DNA from: Volvox africanus
Taxonomy: Eukaryota > Chlorophyta > Chlorophyceae > Chlamydomonadales > Volvocaceae
DNA length: 64,000 nt
Assembly: GCA_030268105.1 (NCBI GenBank)
Contig: BSDZ01000114.1
Coordinates: 992,001-1,056,000 of the forward strand
Reading direction: 5' to 3'
Shown one piece after another: positions 29,429-42,294 of the stretch (position 1 is the first letter of the stretch; each line of letters starts with the position of its first letter). A program made the position numbers and the translations under genes. The notes under the pieces were generated by a model that made no database searches, was not told where the DNA came from, and worked only from the letters and a program-made list of their open reading frames with translations.

Positions 29429-29433
29429 GTAAT
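29429..29433 (+). promoter_or_regulatory. TGTAA polyadenylation signal (CDK8)
   Basis: TGTAA lies 43 bp after the CDK8 stop codon in GAGCTGTAATGGAGG. A short 3' UTR is implied. Confidence 0.5.
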
Positions 29434-30053
29434 GGAGGGCGGCTAGGTCGCTGAGTTTCGGCAGAAGGATCTGATAGCGTGCAGTTATGCCGAGCAGGTT
29501 GTGGATTGCGAGATGAACGAACCCGGCACATGCTCAAGGCTTTAGCCCGGAAGTTTGTCTGCGTGGCACTAAGCTGACGCCAGGCTTACGTTGCGCAGGC
29601 TTGCGGTATGGACGGCTATTCATTAAAGTTTCTCGTTTTCTTGCTCTGCTCGTACCAGCAATTTATTACGGATGGGAACGCCTAACCTTAAACCTGGACC
29701 TTGTCGAATTGAGACATCAATACCAGGCGAAAGCACCGACGAACTTGTGAATATTATGTTTCCTGGATGCTGGCTGTGCGCTGTCGTCCAGCGGATGTCT
29801 AGGACGAGGGGCATCAGATTTGCTTGCTATATGGATGATAATTATGAATGGATTGACGAGTATTTGGCCCATGGTCCGTGCAGCGAATGACGTAAGCGTA
29901 CTTTACAGTAAACGTACCAGGACTTGTAACAGAGTTCCATCGCGGGAATGTTTAGATCTTTGCAAGGCTTTCTGTCATTACCATCAAGAAACACTTATTG
30001 TTTTGTAAAGATTTCCATTAGATTTGACGTATCTTAAGTAAAAGGAGGTGTAA

Positions 30054-33000
30054 ATGGCCGACGCAGACTGGGATTACTTGGAGCGTCAACTTGAAGCTCC
30101 TGCAGCTCAGGCCGGGTCAGCGCCTGTTGCAGTAGATGGCTCAGAAGAACTAGGCAAGATGAGGCTGGACAGCCGTGAGCGCAGTGGCAAGGACCGGGAA
30201 AAGGACAAGGACAAAGATCGGTTGAGGCGGCGCAGCAGGAGCCGGAGTCGTGACCGCGAACGGCGGCGTGACAGGGATGATAGGGATCGACGGGATGATC
30301 GAGACCGCAAAGATGACCGCGACCGTAGGGACCGTGACCGAAGCCGCGAGCGAGACCGGCGAGAATACGATCGGGACCCTCGGCGAGGCAACGACGGCCG
30401 TGGCAGACGAAGCGATCCTACTTTTGAACGAAGGTATAGCTTTGATACCTGAGGACAGTCAATAATGCCAGGCTTAGGGTGAATGATTTGCTTGACGTTT
30501 GGAAGCCTTAGCACATTAGTCGGGTACTGTTGTATAAGTTTGTACACTTTCTTACAGGCGAGAGCGTGAGCGGACACCGCCAGAAGTGCGGGCTGCGCGC
30601 GAAGCCGAGAAGGTAAGCATGATGTCAAGTTTTTGGTATGTGCCAACATGCTGACCGGGATACGCCTGCTGTCTTGAAACCAGGAATTGCGCGAGATGGA
30701 GCGCTCGACTCGCACTGCATTTGCTTACAACTTGAATCTGAAAGCTGATGAACGGGATATCTACCAGCTGTTCTCCAAGGTAACGCGTGCAGCCAGCAAC
30801 ACTGTTGCACGGTTGGGATGCTTGTAATTATTGTGGGGTATGCGTTTTGTTATTGCCGTACGATGCCTTAATGACAGCCAGTTCACCGCCGTCCTCCAGA
30901 GCTTCTTAAGCTACTCATCCCGCCCGGCAGGTTGGTAAAGTGGTAGATATCAAGCTCATCACGGACAAGACTACGAAGCGCAGTAAGGGCTTTGCATACA
31001 TTGAGTTCAGCAAGGTAGAGGAGGTTATTGCCGCCGTGGCGCTTACTGGCACGGTATTCATGGGCCAGGCCATCATGGTCAAGAGCTCAGAGCATGAGAA
31101 GAATTTAGCATGGGTGAGTAAAGGGGTTCATTTAAAAGATAAGATTAATAATGTGCTGGCATTGCCGGCGGCTTTCATTACTTGGGCTGTTCGAATGAGA
31201 CGTGCCGTTGCTTTTGGCCGCGCATACACTTTCATCGTTGTCTTTGGGGCTTCACGTGCTTTGAACGCTGCGCTCATTAATTCGTCAGTATTGGTTCGTC
31301 AGCCTGCGGTGTCCGCATTCCTAATCGCAGGAGGCCCAGCAGCAGGCGAAGCAAAGCCAACTTAAGGCGGCCAGTCTTCTCGGCGCAGCAGGCGTCACTG
31401 GTCCCAACGACACCTTGCCAACGGGCCCTTGCAAGCTGTACGTGGCCAACCTTAACGCGGCCATCGGCGAGACAGATGTGCAGCAGCTGTTTGCGCCATT
31501 TGGCCAGATAGACAACGTGCAACTGGTGCGCGATCCAACGGGTCGGTCACAGGTGAGACTGAGGTCCAGCAGCCAGGTTTCTGAGTGGCCCGAGTCCAAG
31601 CTTTTAAGTTTGAACTGGATCAAGCGCAATTGCGGGAGATTTCACTTCGCGTCTATAGAACCATTTGTCACATGCTGCGCATAAATTAAACTCTTTGTGA
31701 TGCTGCTGGTCAAGATGTGTGAAGTAAGCTATTTATACATTAATAACCTTAATGTCCGTATTGTTTCTGCATTTACCAGGGATATGGTTACATCACGTAC
31801 GCAAATGTTTTGGACGCAACAAAGGCCGTCGAGCACTGGAACGGTCGCATGGTGGCGGGGTCAGCCCTCAAGGTGTCTGTATCATCGGTATCGCCGACGC
31901 CCGCCGCGCCATCAGCGACACCGGCAGGGTCGTTGCCAATTGCACCTCCAGTGGTGCCGGGTGGTACTCTAGGCAGCACAGCGCTCCAGCTGCCTGTCGC
32001 ACCTGGTGTCCCTGGTGGTGTGGCGCTGTCGCTTCCGCCCGAGCTAGCCAGCCGATTCGGCCTGGCCATACCGGGTGCAGGGGTGCCGGGCATGGGCCTT
32101 CCAAGCGCACCAGCAGCAGCGACAGCTGCAGCAGCTGCTGCTCCGGAGCAAGCATACAATTCTGGCATAGGTTGGTGCTTGTCAGTTGCGACGTGACGGT
32201 GCAGGGCTGACTTGTTGCTCGGTGGTAACTAAATTATTTTCGGCCGGTGATGTGAATAGCATGGGTGGAATGTAAGTTACCATCCTCGTCGTTCCTGAAG
32301 ACATAATAATAAAGGCACGCGAACGCATAAATAAAGGTGTCCATTTGCAGCCTTTTATTATGTTTTGCGGTACCTGTTGGGGGATCGACAATGTCTGCCC
32401 GACACCTGATGTCTTGCTTGTAGGTGAACTTGACGAGGAGGAAGCCCGCGGCGGCTTGAAGCTTACATCTGACAGGCGGCAGGCCCTCATGGCGCGTCTA
32501 GCGTCATCAGCTGGCTTGCAGCCCGTGGCTCCTCCGCTACCAACAATGGCCGTACCGGGCATGCCGGCTGTGGCAATGGCGGCTTCCTCCGGGCCCAAGT
32601 TGGATCCGAGCTTGGGGCTGATCCAGAGCGTTATTGGACCGGCATCCCCCATTCCCACGCCTTGCCTTCTCATCAAGAATATGTTCGACCCGGCAGCCGC
32701 ACAGGAGGAGATGGGACCCGATTGGGCGGAGGAGATTGCGCAGGATGTGCAGGACGAGTGCTCCAAGTACGGCGCCATCCTCCATATCCACGTCGACAAA
32801 ATTAGCAAGGTGCGGCCTGGTTGAGTGGTCCAGAACCACTTGATGGAGCGGCGGTATGAAGTGGGTGGACTGGTGGGTGCAACCTTACCAGTCTAGCTCG
32901 ACGAAACTTGTGTTTCAGGATTGTCAAGGGGGCTTCTTAACATAAGGTTTTTATGGAATTCAACAGACAGAACTTGGGCCCCTGCCCTAAACTTCCTCAC

Positions 33001-34094
33001 AAGAGGATGTGGAAAGAGCTGAACTTGTCACGTCATGCGCAATCACACGCAGTGCCGTTGCCGCTTCCGGGATGCTTGCTGCCACCGAGCATCAGCGCCC
33101 AAATTCTGGGGCGATCCCATGGCTCTCCTGGGTCAGGTATGACTGCCTGGTGTAGCGAGCCAGGGACAGGTAAGTGCTGAGCCCTCCGGCAGATCAGTAC
33201 TGCCGTCCCCTTCAGCGCAACTGCGGGCCACCCAACTGCGCTCACAACCTATGGTCTCTTAACCAACAAATGGACGATGACCTCTGTGCAGTGCCAAATG
33301 GAGCATAGGAAACGAACGTTATTTGCCGATGTTTCTTCGAGTAATACAAAAAAGTCCTCGCAAGCTGAAAGGCCCCGCCGGGCTGGTGTCCGCAGGTGTT
33401 TGCCCCTCACGATGTTCGCGGGAAGAGGGTTGTGGCAGGCTTTCGGTGTATGTTGCGTCTGTGCGCACGTTGTGGTTTTCCTTCCGCAGGTTGCATTCGG
33501 CAGTCACAACAGCAACGGCAGAGCAAACGAACAGGCGAACAAATGTGCCGCGCCAAAAGCATGCTGAGCCGATTGGGGACAGTTACACGAAATGCTGTTA
33601 TGTGCAGGCTTTTCATACTCGCTGGCACGGGACAGGCGTTTGGTGCGCCGCTCGTGGCATCGTTGGAAACATTATTCCCATTTTGTGCAGGTCTTGCTCT
33701 CGAGTCAATGCCACAGGACCACTAGTTCGTGGCTTCTCCACAACACATCCGTTGCCGTAGGATGGGCCGTTCGCGACACGTGTCCTTGGTTCTGGGTTAC
33801 GAAAGTTAACGGGTTCTAGCAGGTTGCACTGTTTTTTGCAGTCTCACGAGTTGTTACGTCATGCATCAGTTTGTTATGTCCTGATGAGGTGGTATACTGA
33901 CCGTAGCGCTGCCTCGTTCCGTTGGCATCCGCCTGCCTCTTATCCCATTTCAGGGCTGCGTCTACCTCAAGTGCGGCAGCGTCGAAGCGGCAGCTGCGGC
34001 ACAGGCGGCTATGAATGGTCGTTGGTTCGCGGGACGTCAGCTCAGCGTTGAGTTCCAGTTCCTTGCGCCTTACAATTCACATTTTAGATGTTAA
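30054..34094 (+). CDS. RBM39: RBM39/CAPER-type SR splicing factor (RS domain, two RRMs, UHM)
   Basis: Eight phase-consistent exons: 30054-30433, 30558-30612, 30684-30779, 30931-31113, 31331-31552, 31780-32170, 32424-32809 and 33954-34094. The product is 617 aa. The N-terminal RS/RD-rich domain (from about residue 40) leads to RRM1 (FAYNLNLKADERDIYQLFSK, RNP1 KGFAYIEF). RRM2 follows (KLYVANLNAAIGETDVQQLF, RNP1 GYGYITYA), then an Ala/Pro/Gly linker. The C-terminal UHM has LLIKNMFDPA, ECSKYGAILHIHVDK, then GCVYLKCGS and GRWFAGRQLSVEF. It is a U2AF65-related factor acting in 3' splice-site recognition and transcription co-activation (family knowledge). The start ATG follows an AT-rich 5' UTR. The last intron (32810-33953) is long but contains no exon needed by the family alignment. 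Confidence 0.93.
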
Positions 34095-34330
34095 TGTTGG
34101 AGTTTTTGTCACGGTTTACACGGATGTTGTACGTTACTAGCGTGGGCGTCCTCGGCTCACATTTGCATGTCGTGATGTGCTTGGACATGGAAGCTTTGCC
34201 GGTGCTTTGGGCATGATTGGTGTGCTCATGCGCGTATAGGGTGAAGCGTCTGTTAATTGCGAACGTTTGACGAGCAAGGGGCATTCCTTCTACGTGCTGG
34301 GCACGCAGATAGCATAGTAATGCTTGAATG

Positions 34331-34335
34331 TGTAA
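34331..34335 (+). promoter_or_regulatory. TGTAA polyadenylation signal (RBM39)
   Basis: TGTAA occurs in GAATGTGTAAAATAGG, about 240 bp after the RBM39 stop codon. Confidence 0.5.
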
Positions 34336-34839
34336 AATAGGGTTTCGCTGACTTAATTATGTGTTCGATTGCTCGAGTTAATCTGTAGCCGGGGGGCATA
34401 TAATTGCTATGCAGTATGCACATGCTCATTGTTTTCTGTGGGTCAAGAAACGTAATAGAATCGCTTGGCATGTGGTCAGTTCCCAAGGCACCGAGGCTGA
34501 ACCTGGGGCGCCTTTCCATCTAAGCATATTTTAAATATTTGCACCTGCGATGTTTATGTGTATATGTGTGTGTGGATCCTCCACTGGGTGGCACCCACTC
34601 GCTACCCGGAGTTATATGATGCACGTGCACCTTTTAAGTGCTACGATCATGCAGATGTTGAATGGCAAAGCGCCTGGGCATACCATCCTGATAATGATTG
34701 CTAGCTCCTATCAATAGCAACCTTAGCCCCCATGAGCAGATCGACATTGTAGCTTCAGCACATTGTACCACCACTTCCTTATTTGACCTCTAGTAGCACT
34801 CTCACGAGATGGTGATGACACTTCCCATACGGTGGTCTT

Positions 34840-35078
34840 AGGCCTTATGTTGGTGTTGGTCTTAATGGAACGTATATGCACACACGTTCAAATGCTATTA
34901 AAGCTGATAGGGGTTTTGTACCTTTTCTCCAAGCTGGCGTAGATTTTATCTCAAAAGATGATACTTTATTTAACTTGGAAATCAGGCAATAATTATTGAA
35001 ATCAAAGGTAAAGTTCGAAAAAGGCTTTCTTGCTACTGATGGTATAAGTTCAAAGGTTAATTGGATAGGTCAATTGAT
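34840..35078 (+). pseudogene. Rickettsia-like OmpW-type outer-membrane protein fragment
   Basis: AT-rich frame reading RPYVGVGLNGTYMHTRSNA, then GFVPFLQAGVDFISKDDTLF and FNLEIRQ before a TAA at 34990-34992. Shifted-frame remnants follow (KVKFEKGFLATDGISSKVN). Alternating aromatic/glycine strands and the GVGLN motif fit an OmpW-like beta barrel. Only the C-terminal half is present and it is broken by stops. Base and codon use match the rickettsia-like block at 11-12.8 kb, not host genes. Confidence 0.6.
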
Positions 35079-35081
35079 AGC

Positions 35082-35490
35082 TTGAGAGAGTACGTATTTA
35101 ATATTCAATTTGGCGCTCAAACTTATCCTGGTGATTTAGCTGGAAGAATCATTAACAAAACATGATATTATTCCTACAAAAGGTGAATGTCTGGACGTAC
35201 GCCATAAATTTATAGGCAAAATCAAAAAATACCTCCGGTGTATTCAGCACTAAAATCAATGGGGTTAGAGCCTATAAGTGAGCAAGGAAAATATGAAATT
35301 TCAAGTGAAACCACGTTTTTATAACAATTCATGACTTGTGAAGTTATGATAGCCATAAAAAGCTTGCAACTTATGGCACATATGTCGGAACGGTAGCAGA
35401 AAATGCGTTGCGTAGTTTAGGTTTTGTGATAGAATAACGGCGCACAAATACTTACTGCAGACTTCTCGATAGATATTTTTAACGCAAACT
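35082..35490 (+). pseudogene. truB: Rickettsia-like truB (tRNA pseudouridine-55 synthase) fragment
   Basis: In successive frames the sequence shows REYVFNIQFGAQT, GDLAGRIINKT, HKFIGKI, PPVYSAL, KINGVRAYK, GTYVGTVAEN and LRSLGFVIE, then ILTADFSIDIFN. These are in the order of the TruB central and C-terminal parts. At least four frameshifts or stops interrupt it. The N-terminal catalytic-Asp segment is absent, so it cannot be functional. It is adjacent to the OmpW-like fragment in the same orientation. Confidence 0.75.
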
Positions 35491-37432
35491 GTAAAACTCC
35501 TTATCGAACCCCCTTATCTGCAGAGCATTTTTGAAGGCAAACTTGTAGCTGACATATTTAGCTCAGAGCAGGTCGGCAACAAGGAATCAGCATATGACAT
35601 CCTCAGTCCAACAAAACTTGTTTAAAATACTATCAATAACCGGGCTATTGCATGCTTAACTGAACTTCGATGTTGACCAATCTTGCAGCTAGGGGAGCGG
35701 GATTTGCAACTTGATAGTTGCCGACCGTTAGGAAACATTTTTTGGCCGTCAGACGCTGTTACGGAAATGACGGTCGCGCTGCTCTCCCATCTCCTGTCCC
35801 CTCGTCCCCGGACGGACATGTAGAAACAGTCAGCGATGAATTTCAATTGGTTGATGAACTCGACTTGAATCAAAGATCCGGATTCGCGGACCACAATGTT
35901 GGATAACATCATAGGGCATCATCCCGAAGCAGAGCGTCGCCGCTCTGCTAGGGGACGCTTCTGCAAGACGTCGTGTCATCGTATAGAACTGAGATGGGTC
36001 CAACATGTCAGAAAAAATATGTCTAACAGGAAAACAAAACTGCCCCAAAAGGAAGGCCGGCTTACACAGCATTGTTGCCACGGGACATTAGCTCACGTGG
36101 CTTCCCAGTGAACTTAATTCCTATAATGCAAGCAGCTAGAAGCAGGAAGAGGAAGAGAGACTGTGCAGATCCCCATTGAAGGCCAATGATTTGCCATATG
36201 CTAGCTAGTGGTCAACCACTGGTCCGGATAGTCGTGATGTCCCTAAGAAAAACACACGGCCATCGTGCGGCTGGGTGACCCCTGTACAAGGACAATCCAG
36301 CTATGATCTAGGCTGAGTCGTGGCTCTCCCTTATTCTCACAGCGTGCGAGCCAATCGTTCTGGCTGAAGTCCGCTGGATGTAAGTGGTGGCCGCTGATGA
36401 AGGCAGATTTGATCTACCCGGCGCTGATGGTGAGCAAGCAACCCTCGCTGACATCAGATGACGAATCCCCGATTGGCAATCAAGGGTAGCTGCCCCGCCC
36501 AGGTCATGCCCAGCGAGGTATGTAACAACACTCCGGGCATGCCGCAGCTAAACTTGTCACGAAACCCACACCAAAACCTCATCGCAGAGATGCACTGCTA
36601 GGACTTTGGGTACGGAAATACACACCATGGCGTTTGACATTGCACAGGAAGTCGGTAAGTTGGGCTGATTCCCTTTAATGATATTAGGTGAATACTGCAG
36701 CCTACTTGACGACGGCGGCTTTTAGGTAGTATGTGTGTGTGTATGTGTGTGCGGGGTGCAGTATGTATAGGGTTATCGCAGGCTGTTACCTGCATGCAAC
36801 AAACTTGTTTATCATATTCCACGGGTGATCATAAATGAATTGAACTTAATCTTCACCATGTATGCATGATGTGGCCTTAACTAGGGCCGCTTGCACGTCC
36901 TAGTGAGTTTAGCAGAATAAAGTCTCAGGATGTGCGGTTGCACTTGAGCCGTTCAGGCTTCGCATAAGTCATATTCACAAGTTGGGTGGTTGTGTTAGAA
37001 ATACAACTTGAAGCACTTGGTTGGAACAACTCTGCGCATTCATGGCTAGGTAGTAAACTGACGATCAGCAGCGTGTAGTATCGAGGTTGAAGAGCGGGTA
37101 TTTTCTGAAACATGACAAAATTTTTCTGCTACGCAACCTAGATACTGCTAACTGTAACGGTGGTATGCCGTACAATTTATTAATGCAAGAAGGACATCTC
37201 TAACGAAGCTACTTGTAGGTATTACCGGTATGTTCAATGCTTGCGGTTAGTACAATTATTCTGATCGCGCGTCCGAAGCACCAATGCGCAATTGTGACGT
37301 AGATATACTGGTCCAAATCAGTCACAAGGTATGCTCGTTGACTGCGTTTGGATCCACCAGCAACAATAGCGTGGTGATATTTTTTTATCGGCCATGCCAA
37401 TTATGGATCTGCTGTGGGCGTAGGAGTCGACA
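35491..37432. other. Intergenic DNA, no gene recognised
   Basis: No motif-bearing ORF was found. The 35.6-36.1 kb part has weak resemblance to retroelement debris but nothing defensible. The last few hundred bases are the promoter region of the KDM3-type gene. Confidence 0.35.
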
Positions 37433-40400
37433 ATGTCGAAAGCTATCAGGTGAGGACTAAATGCAGAGGCCATATTATATTAAATAAATATATTAATATA
37501 AAACGCAAGTATGTATGGTCATATGGCAAAGAAGTAGTATGCTGGGGTCGGGTAATAAATCGGCATCGTATGGGAAGTTAGTGGCTGGTTATCGTGCCCC
37601 GTAAATTCTCCTGTCCCACCAAAAAATAGGACGTTTTCACCCCAGCAGTGTTACCGAGCATTGTGTCCCCAACAACTCCTCCCGCTTCCTGGTCAAGTAC
37701 CCTCACGTCCCCCGTCCCCTTGATAATCATTTTTCTTTTAACTTTCTGAATGCATCAGCTACGCGGCGCAGTACACCAAGGACGGCCACCGAGCTAATCA
37801 GGAACGCCAGGAGTTTGTGCCCTGTGATGAAATTCGCTATGGCGACCGGCGGCATGCAAGGCCATCATACGGCGAACTCCAGACAGCATTTATGTCGCCG
37901 CAGCAGCACCGATCGTCCGGACCAGACTTCCAGGCACAACGGAAGCACCCGCAGCTGGACCCGCTGTTCCCACGCCGGGCACATCACAGCGACGACGGCC
38001 ACTCTCATTACCAGGGTGGACCCTTCGGCCACCCCGGCTGGAGGCAGCACAGCAGGAAATGGCCCGACCATTTGGATCAGGTGACGCAATCTTACCGCTC
38101 GCAAGAGGCTTCTGCAGCGGCGGTGGCAGCAGCAGCCCGGGACGATTACACTGAGTTTGAGCAAAGGGGCTGCTTTACGGAAGGCGCACTGGCGGCGTCG
38201 GCGGGACAAGGTCTCTGGCAAAGTCAGGCCCCGGATCTAGGGAAACGGCCCCCTGTGCAACTGACTCGTGCGGATACCGGTCACCAGCCTCAGAGCGCTG
38301 AGGGGTTTATATACAGGATGCAGCGAGGGCCACCCGCGGCGCGCGATCACTGGACTGCCAGCCCTGCGGCCAGTACGACTCAGCGATGGAGCCGAGGGAA
38401 CGTACTAGGCCCCATGGAGGATGCTGGCAAGCCGGTAGGAGAGTGTCGAGCGCCGGCAGCACCGCAACAGAGGTCTATGTCATGGTCGGGCACTCATGTG
38501 CGCGTGGAGGCGGGGGCTTGGAGGCGATCGATGCCAAATCCGGCATTGCCCTTCGATCCCAGCTCGATGCGGCCGCATCAAGTCACGGAACCCACCGAAC
38601 CGGGCATGAGGTACATGCCGGCGGTCTTTTCTCCTGCTGGAGGGGAGCGGCCGGTGCTGCTCTCGCCAACACGCCATCCGCAATCGTTGTTACTGCCGCC
38701 GTATCAACGATGGCCCCAGCTGCAAGCGGAGGCATATCCCGCGTGCTCGCGTGAAGCGCCCCTGGGCGCCGCCGAGGAGAGCGCCATAGCGATCTCAACA
38801 ACAACGGTGGCGCAGTTCGGGGAGGAGATGGGGTCGCGAACACACCAGAATCGAATAGACGTCAAACGGATGTTTGGGCGAGGTCGCCAAGGTGGCAAAG
38901 CTACCGCCTACCGCGGGGAGCCAGCAGCGCCATGCGAAGGCTCTCTGTACGATAGGCTACAGAACGCCCCCCTCACACATGACGCATGCGGCAGTGGGCG
39001 TCCTGATGGCTCCGGAACCGCGGTTCGTTCGAATGCTACCGACAGGGGGCCGAACCCGAATCCGCTGCATCCGGAGAGCTCCTGTCAACCTATGTTTTTG
39101 CACATAGCCGCGGAGACTGTTCCGGGCCCTCAGTCCACGGCCGCTGGTTTGGGGTCTAGTTCTGCAGTCCAAAACCCAAACCTTACTGCCAGGGGCAATC
39201 TTGAGGGTGCGCCGCCGCCGGTATCCTCAGCTGAGGTAAAGGCTGCACTAACAAAGCTCCCGGGGATCGCCGTCGTGGCGGTGACATTGGAACCAGGTCC
39301 CAACTTGGACGGTCTCATCGGGGATGTGGGACTCAATAGGTACGATATGACCGTCGACGAGGCAGTGGGCGTGCGCCCAGCAGAGGCATTGGCAGATGCG
39401 GAGATCGGCACCGGATGCGCTGACGCCGTCAGAGAGACCAGTGGGCCGGGGCTCGGTGACGCGCAACCATTAGCGGCAACCATTGCATCCGCTGGCATTG
39501 GAGCTCACCTTGAGTGCTGTGCTGCGATGGATTCGGCTGTGTGTGTGTCGGCAGAGGCATCAATGTCGATGCGACGGCGGGACAGTTCCGGTGGCAGCGG
39601 GGGCGGTGCGAGTGGCGCCTCACACTCACTTCTCAGGCCCGAGCCCGGCAGCCAGGATCCGTCTTCGGGTCGCAGTCGGCGGCTGAATCGCTCATCCAGG
39701 TCACCTTCGTTTGGGCAACATGTGAAGCGGTCATTTCCCAAAACGGTATTTGTGGCCGAGGGAGAAGATAGCCTCTGGGCGGGAGGCGACGGCCAGCAAG
39801 TCGACCATGAGGGGCGACCGGAGGGGCAGCCCACGGTACCACACGAAAGGGAGGAGGTGGGGGCAGCCATGACACTACAGCCATGTTCTCCGTCAGAGGC
39901 AGCAACATCGCCGGAGCAACATCACCGGAACGGGCTGACGCCATCCGTGCCGGTGGTCTCCCAGCCATCGCTGCTGCCGCCGCCGCCGCCTTCGCCCCGG
40001 CAGGAACAGCAGCAGGAACAGCAGCAGCAGGAGGAGGGGGAGGAGGGGGAGGAGGAGGAGGGAGCGACGGTTCTAGGGTTAGGACGTGCAGCTTGCGGCA
40101 CGGAAGGCCTTTCAGCGGCAACCTTCACGCTTTCACCATCAGGACGTCTAGTTGCGGGGAAGACGGTGACGGCGGCAGACTCCCAGGACCATCACCACCA
40201 TCCTCACTTCCTTCAAGGTGATGCCTGGACCCAAGGCGTCCTTCGAACGATCACACCCCCGATGTCGGCCCGGCGAACACCTGACACGGGGCGGGGACAG
40301 ATGTGCCGCCGGGCAGCCGATGATGACACCGCGGCGAGCGGGGCCGCACCGCATCGGCGCCGGATGGACGCCGCCGTGGCGCCAGCGGCGGCGGAAGAGG

Positions 40401-42255
40401 CTGAAGGACGTGAGGGCGTTTGGCGACTCTCAAAATTTCGCCAAGCCAAGGAGACGCCCGCCCATATTGTGGCAACTGGTCGTGCCTGGGTAGCTGTAAA
40501 TGAGCCTGTTGGTGGTGCTGCTGGTACTGAGGAGGAGGAGGAGGAGGAAGGTCTGGATGACGCACACTCTCCTTTCCAGGTATCAGATCGAATGAGGAAG
40601 CAGCGCTGTTGTGAAGGGCCGCTGGCTGACGCACTGTTCGAACGAAATGGCGGCGACGGGCGGCGTGTTTCGGAGCGGAGCGAGAACCTCGAGGTGGAGG
40701 AGGCGGCGGCAATAGCGTCTATGCCTGCCAGCGCTATTGCGGCAGCGGTAGCGCCTGCGGCCGAAGCAGAGTCAGATGAGGGACATGCAGACGAGGACAA
40801 CCCCCTGGATGGTCCCGCCCTGCTGGCGGAGAAGCAGGAGGCAATGACGGCAGCGGCGTCGACATTGCGGGCAGCAAGGTCGTCCGCGTTAGGGAAAGAT
40901 GCTGCGCCAGCAGGGCATGCAGCTCCGTGTGAGAGGGCAGGGTCCGGGCGCAGACGGGTTCCGGGCCACGGAGTTGGACTGTCCTCAGACGCTGCTGCTC
41001 ACCGTATCCCGCTATCCCGTGTGGGTATGCTTTACGATACCGAACGTGCACTGCCCTTGCACTCCATTTCGTTGCCTTCTTCTCACCGCACATCAGTACT
41101 TCAGCTGTACTGGAAAAACGTGCTATCTCCTTCCCTCCTCCTGCCCCTTCCCACCTGGCCGCCTCCTTTCCTTTATGCAGGCGCTCTTCTGCAGCTTCTT
41201 CTGCCCCCGCCGGGCTCCCCCTCCGCCATCGCCGGCCCACTACCCCATGCAGCGTCCTCTCCCGGCGACGAGGCTCAGGTGGGTGATGCCGCTGGCGATG
41301 GAGCTGCGGGTCCACCTGCGCCTGCAGCGGCGTTTGCGAGGGTGGTTGGGGCAGTTGACGTTGGTTCACCACCATTGGCCCCAACTGTCTCCCGCGAAAG
41401 CTGCTCTTCGGATGTTCATGGGCTGGTGAATTACACCGCGGATATTCGCAGCCACAGAAATGAGAGGAGCCCCTTAGCCGCGAATATGGGGCAGATGCGG
41501 CCCAGGGGGCAGCAACCGGGGGCGTGTGGAGGTGTCCGCCAAGCGCTGGGAGGATCCGAGTCGGCTCTGGAGGGGCTCAGTGGCGGGTGCCAGTTAGGGT
41601 GCGACGCCAGCACCGCCAAATATGTGGAGCTGACCAGCCGCCAGCTGATTCTCCTTCCACACGGCGAAGTTCCCCGGGCGCGGCAGCAGCAGCAGAACCC
41701 TGACCCCGATCTTGATGACCAAGACCAGGAGGAGCAGCAGCAGCAAGTCGCAGCTGTTGGGCCGCCTCTGGGTGTCCTGGAGGGAGCTACGTGTCTGTTG
41801 GGCTCCGCGGGGGCAGTTGCGGTGATGCTGGAGCTCGCTAAGGTCTTCAGTGGCGGCCCGGAATTGGGCTCGAAAGATGTGGCAGCGGCAGATCATTCGC
41901 CGCCGCGTGCCGCTTCGCGCACAAGTCTAAACTCCATTGACGCGGTGGCGGCGGCGGCGGCGGCGGCAGCAGGGACGGTCGGGGAGAGGTCCCCGCCAGG
42001 GCCTGACCCACGATATGATGCCGCTGAAGGGGACGGTGGGGATCGGGATCCGGATCTCATGCAGGTTGGATCACTGGGGAAAGAGAGGAGAGGGTGTTTG
42101 GCCGCCGCTGCCGCCACCACCACAGAGGCGCCGGGTACATGTTCGCTGCCCGCCACTGCCCCAGTGGTTCCGGCATCTCTTCGGGGACCGTGCCTCCGTC
42201 CGCTGCCCGGGTCGTGTGAAACCTCCCACCTTGATCTCTACCAGCGCTGCTTGAT

Positions 42256-42294
<39 letters not shown>

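Noticed and set aside
35622..36110. Possible copia RNase H fragment on the minus strand
   Set aside because: The resemblance was vague, needed several frame changes, and lacked the conserved core motifs.
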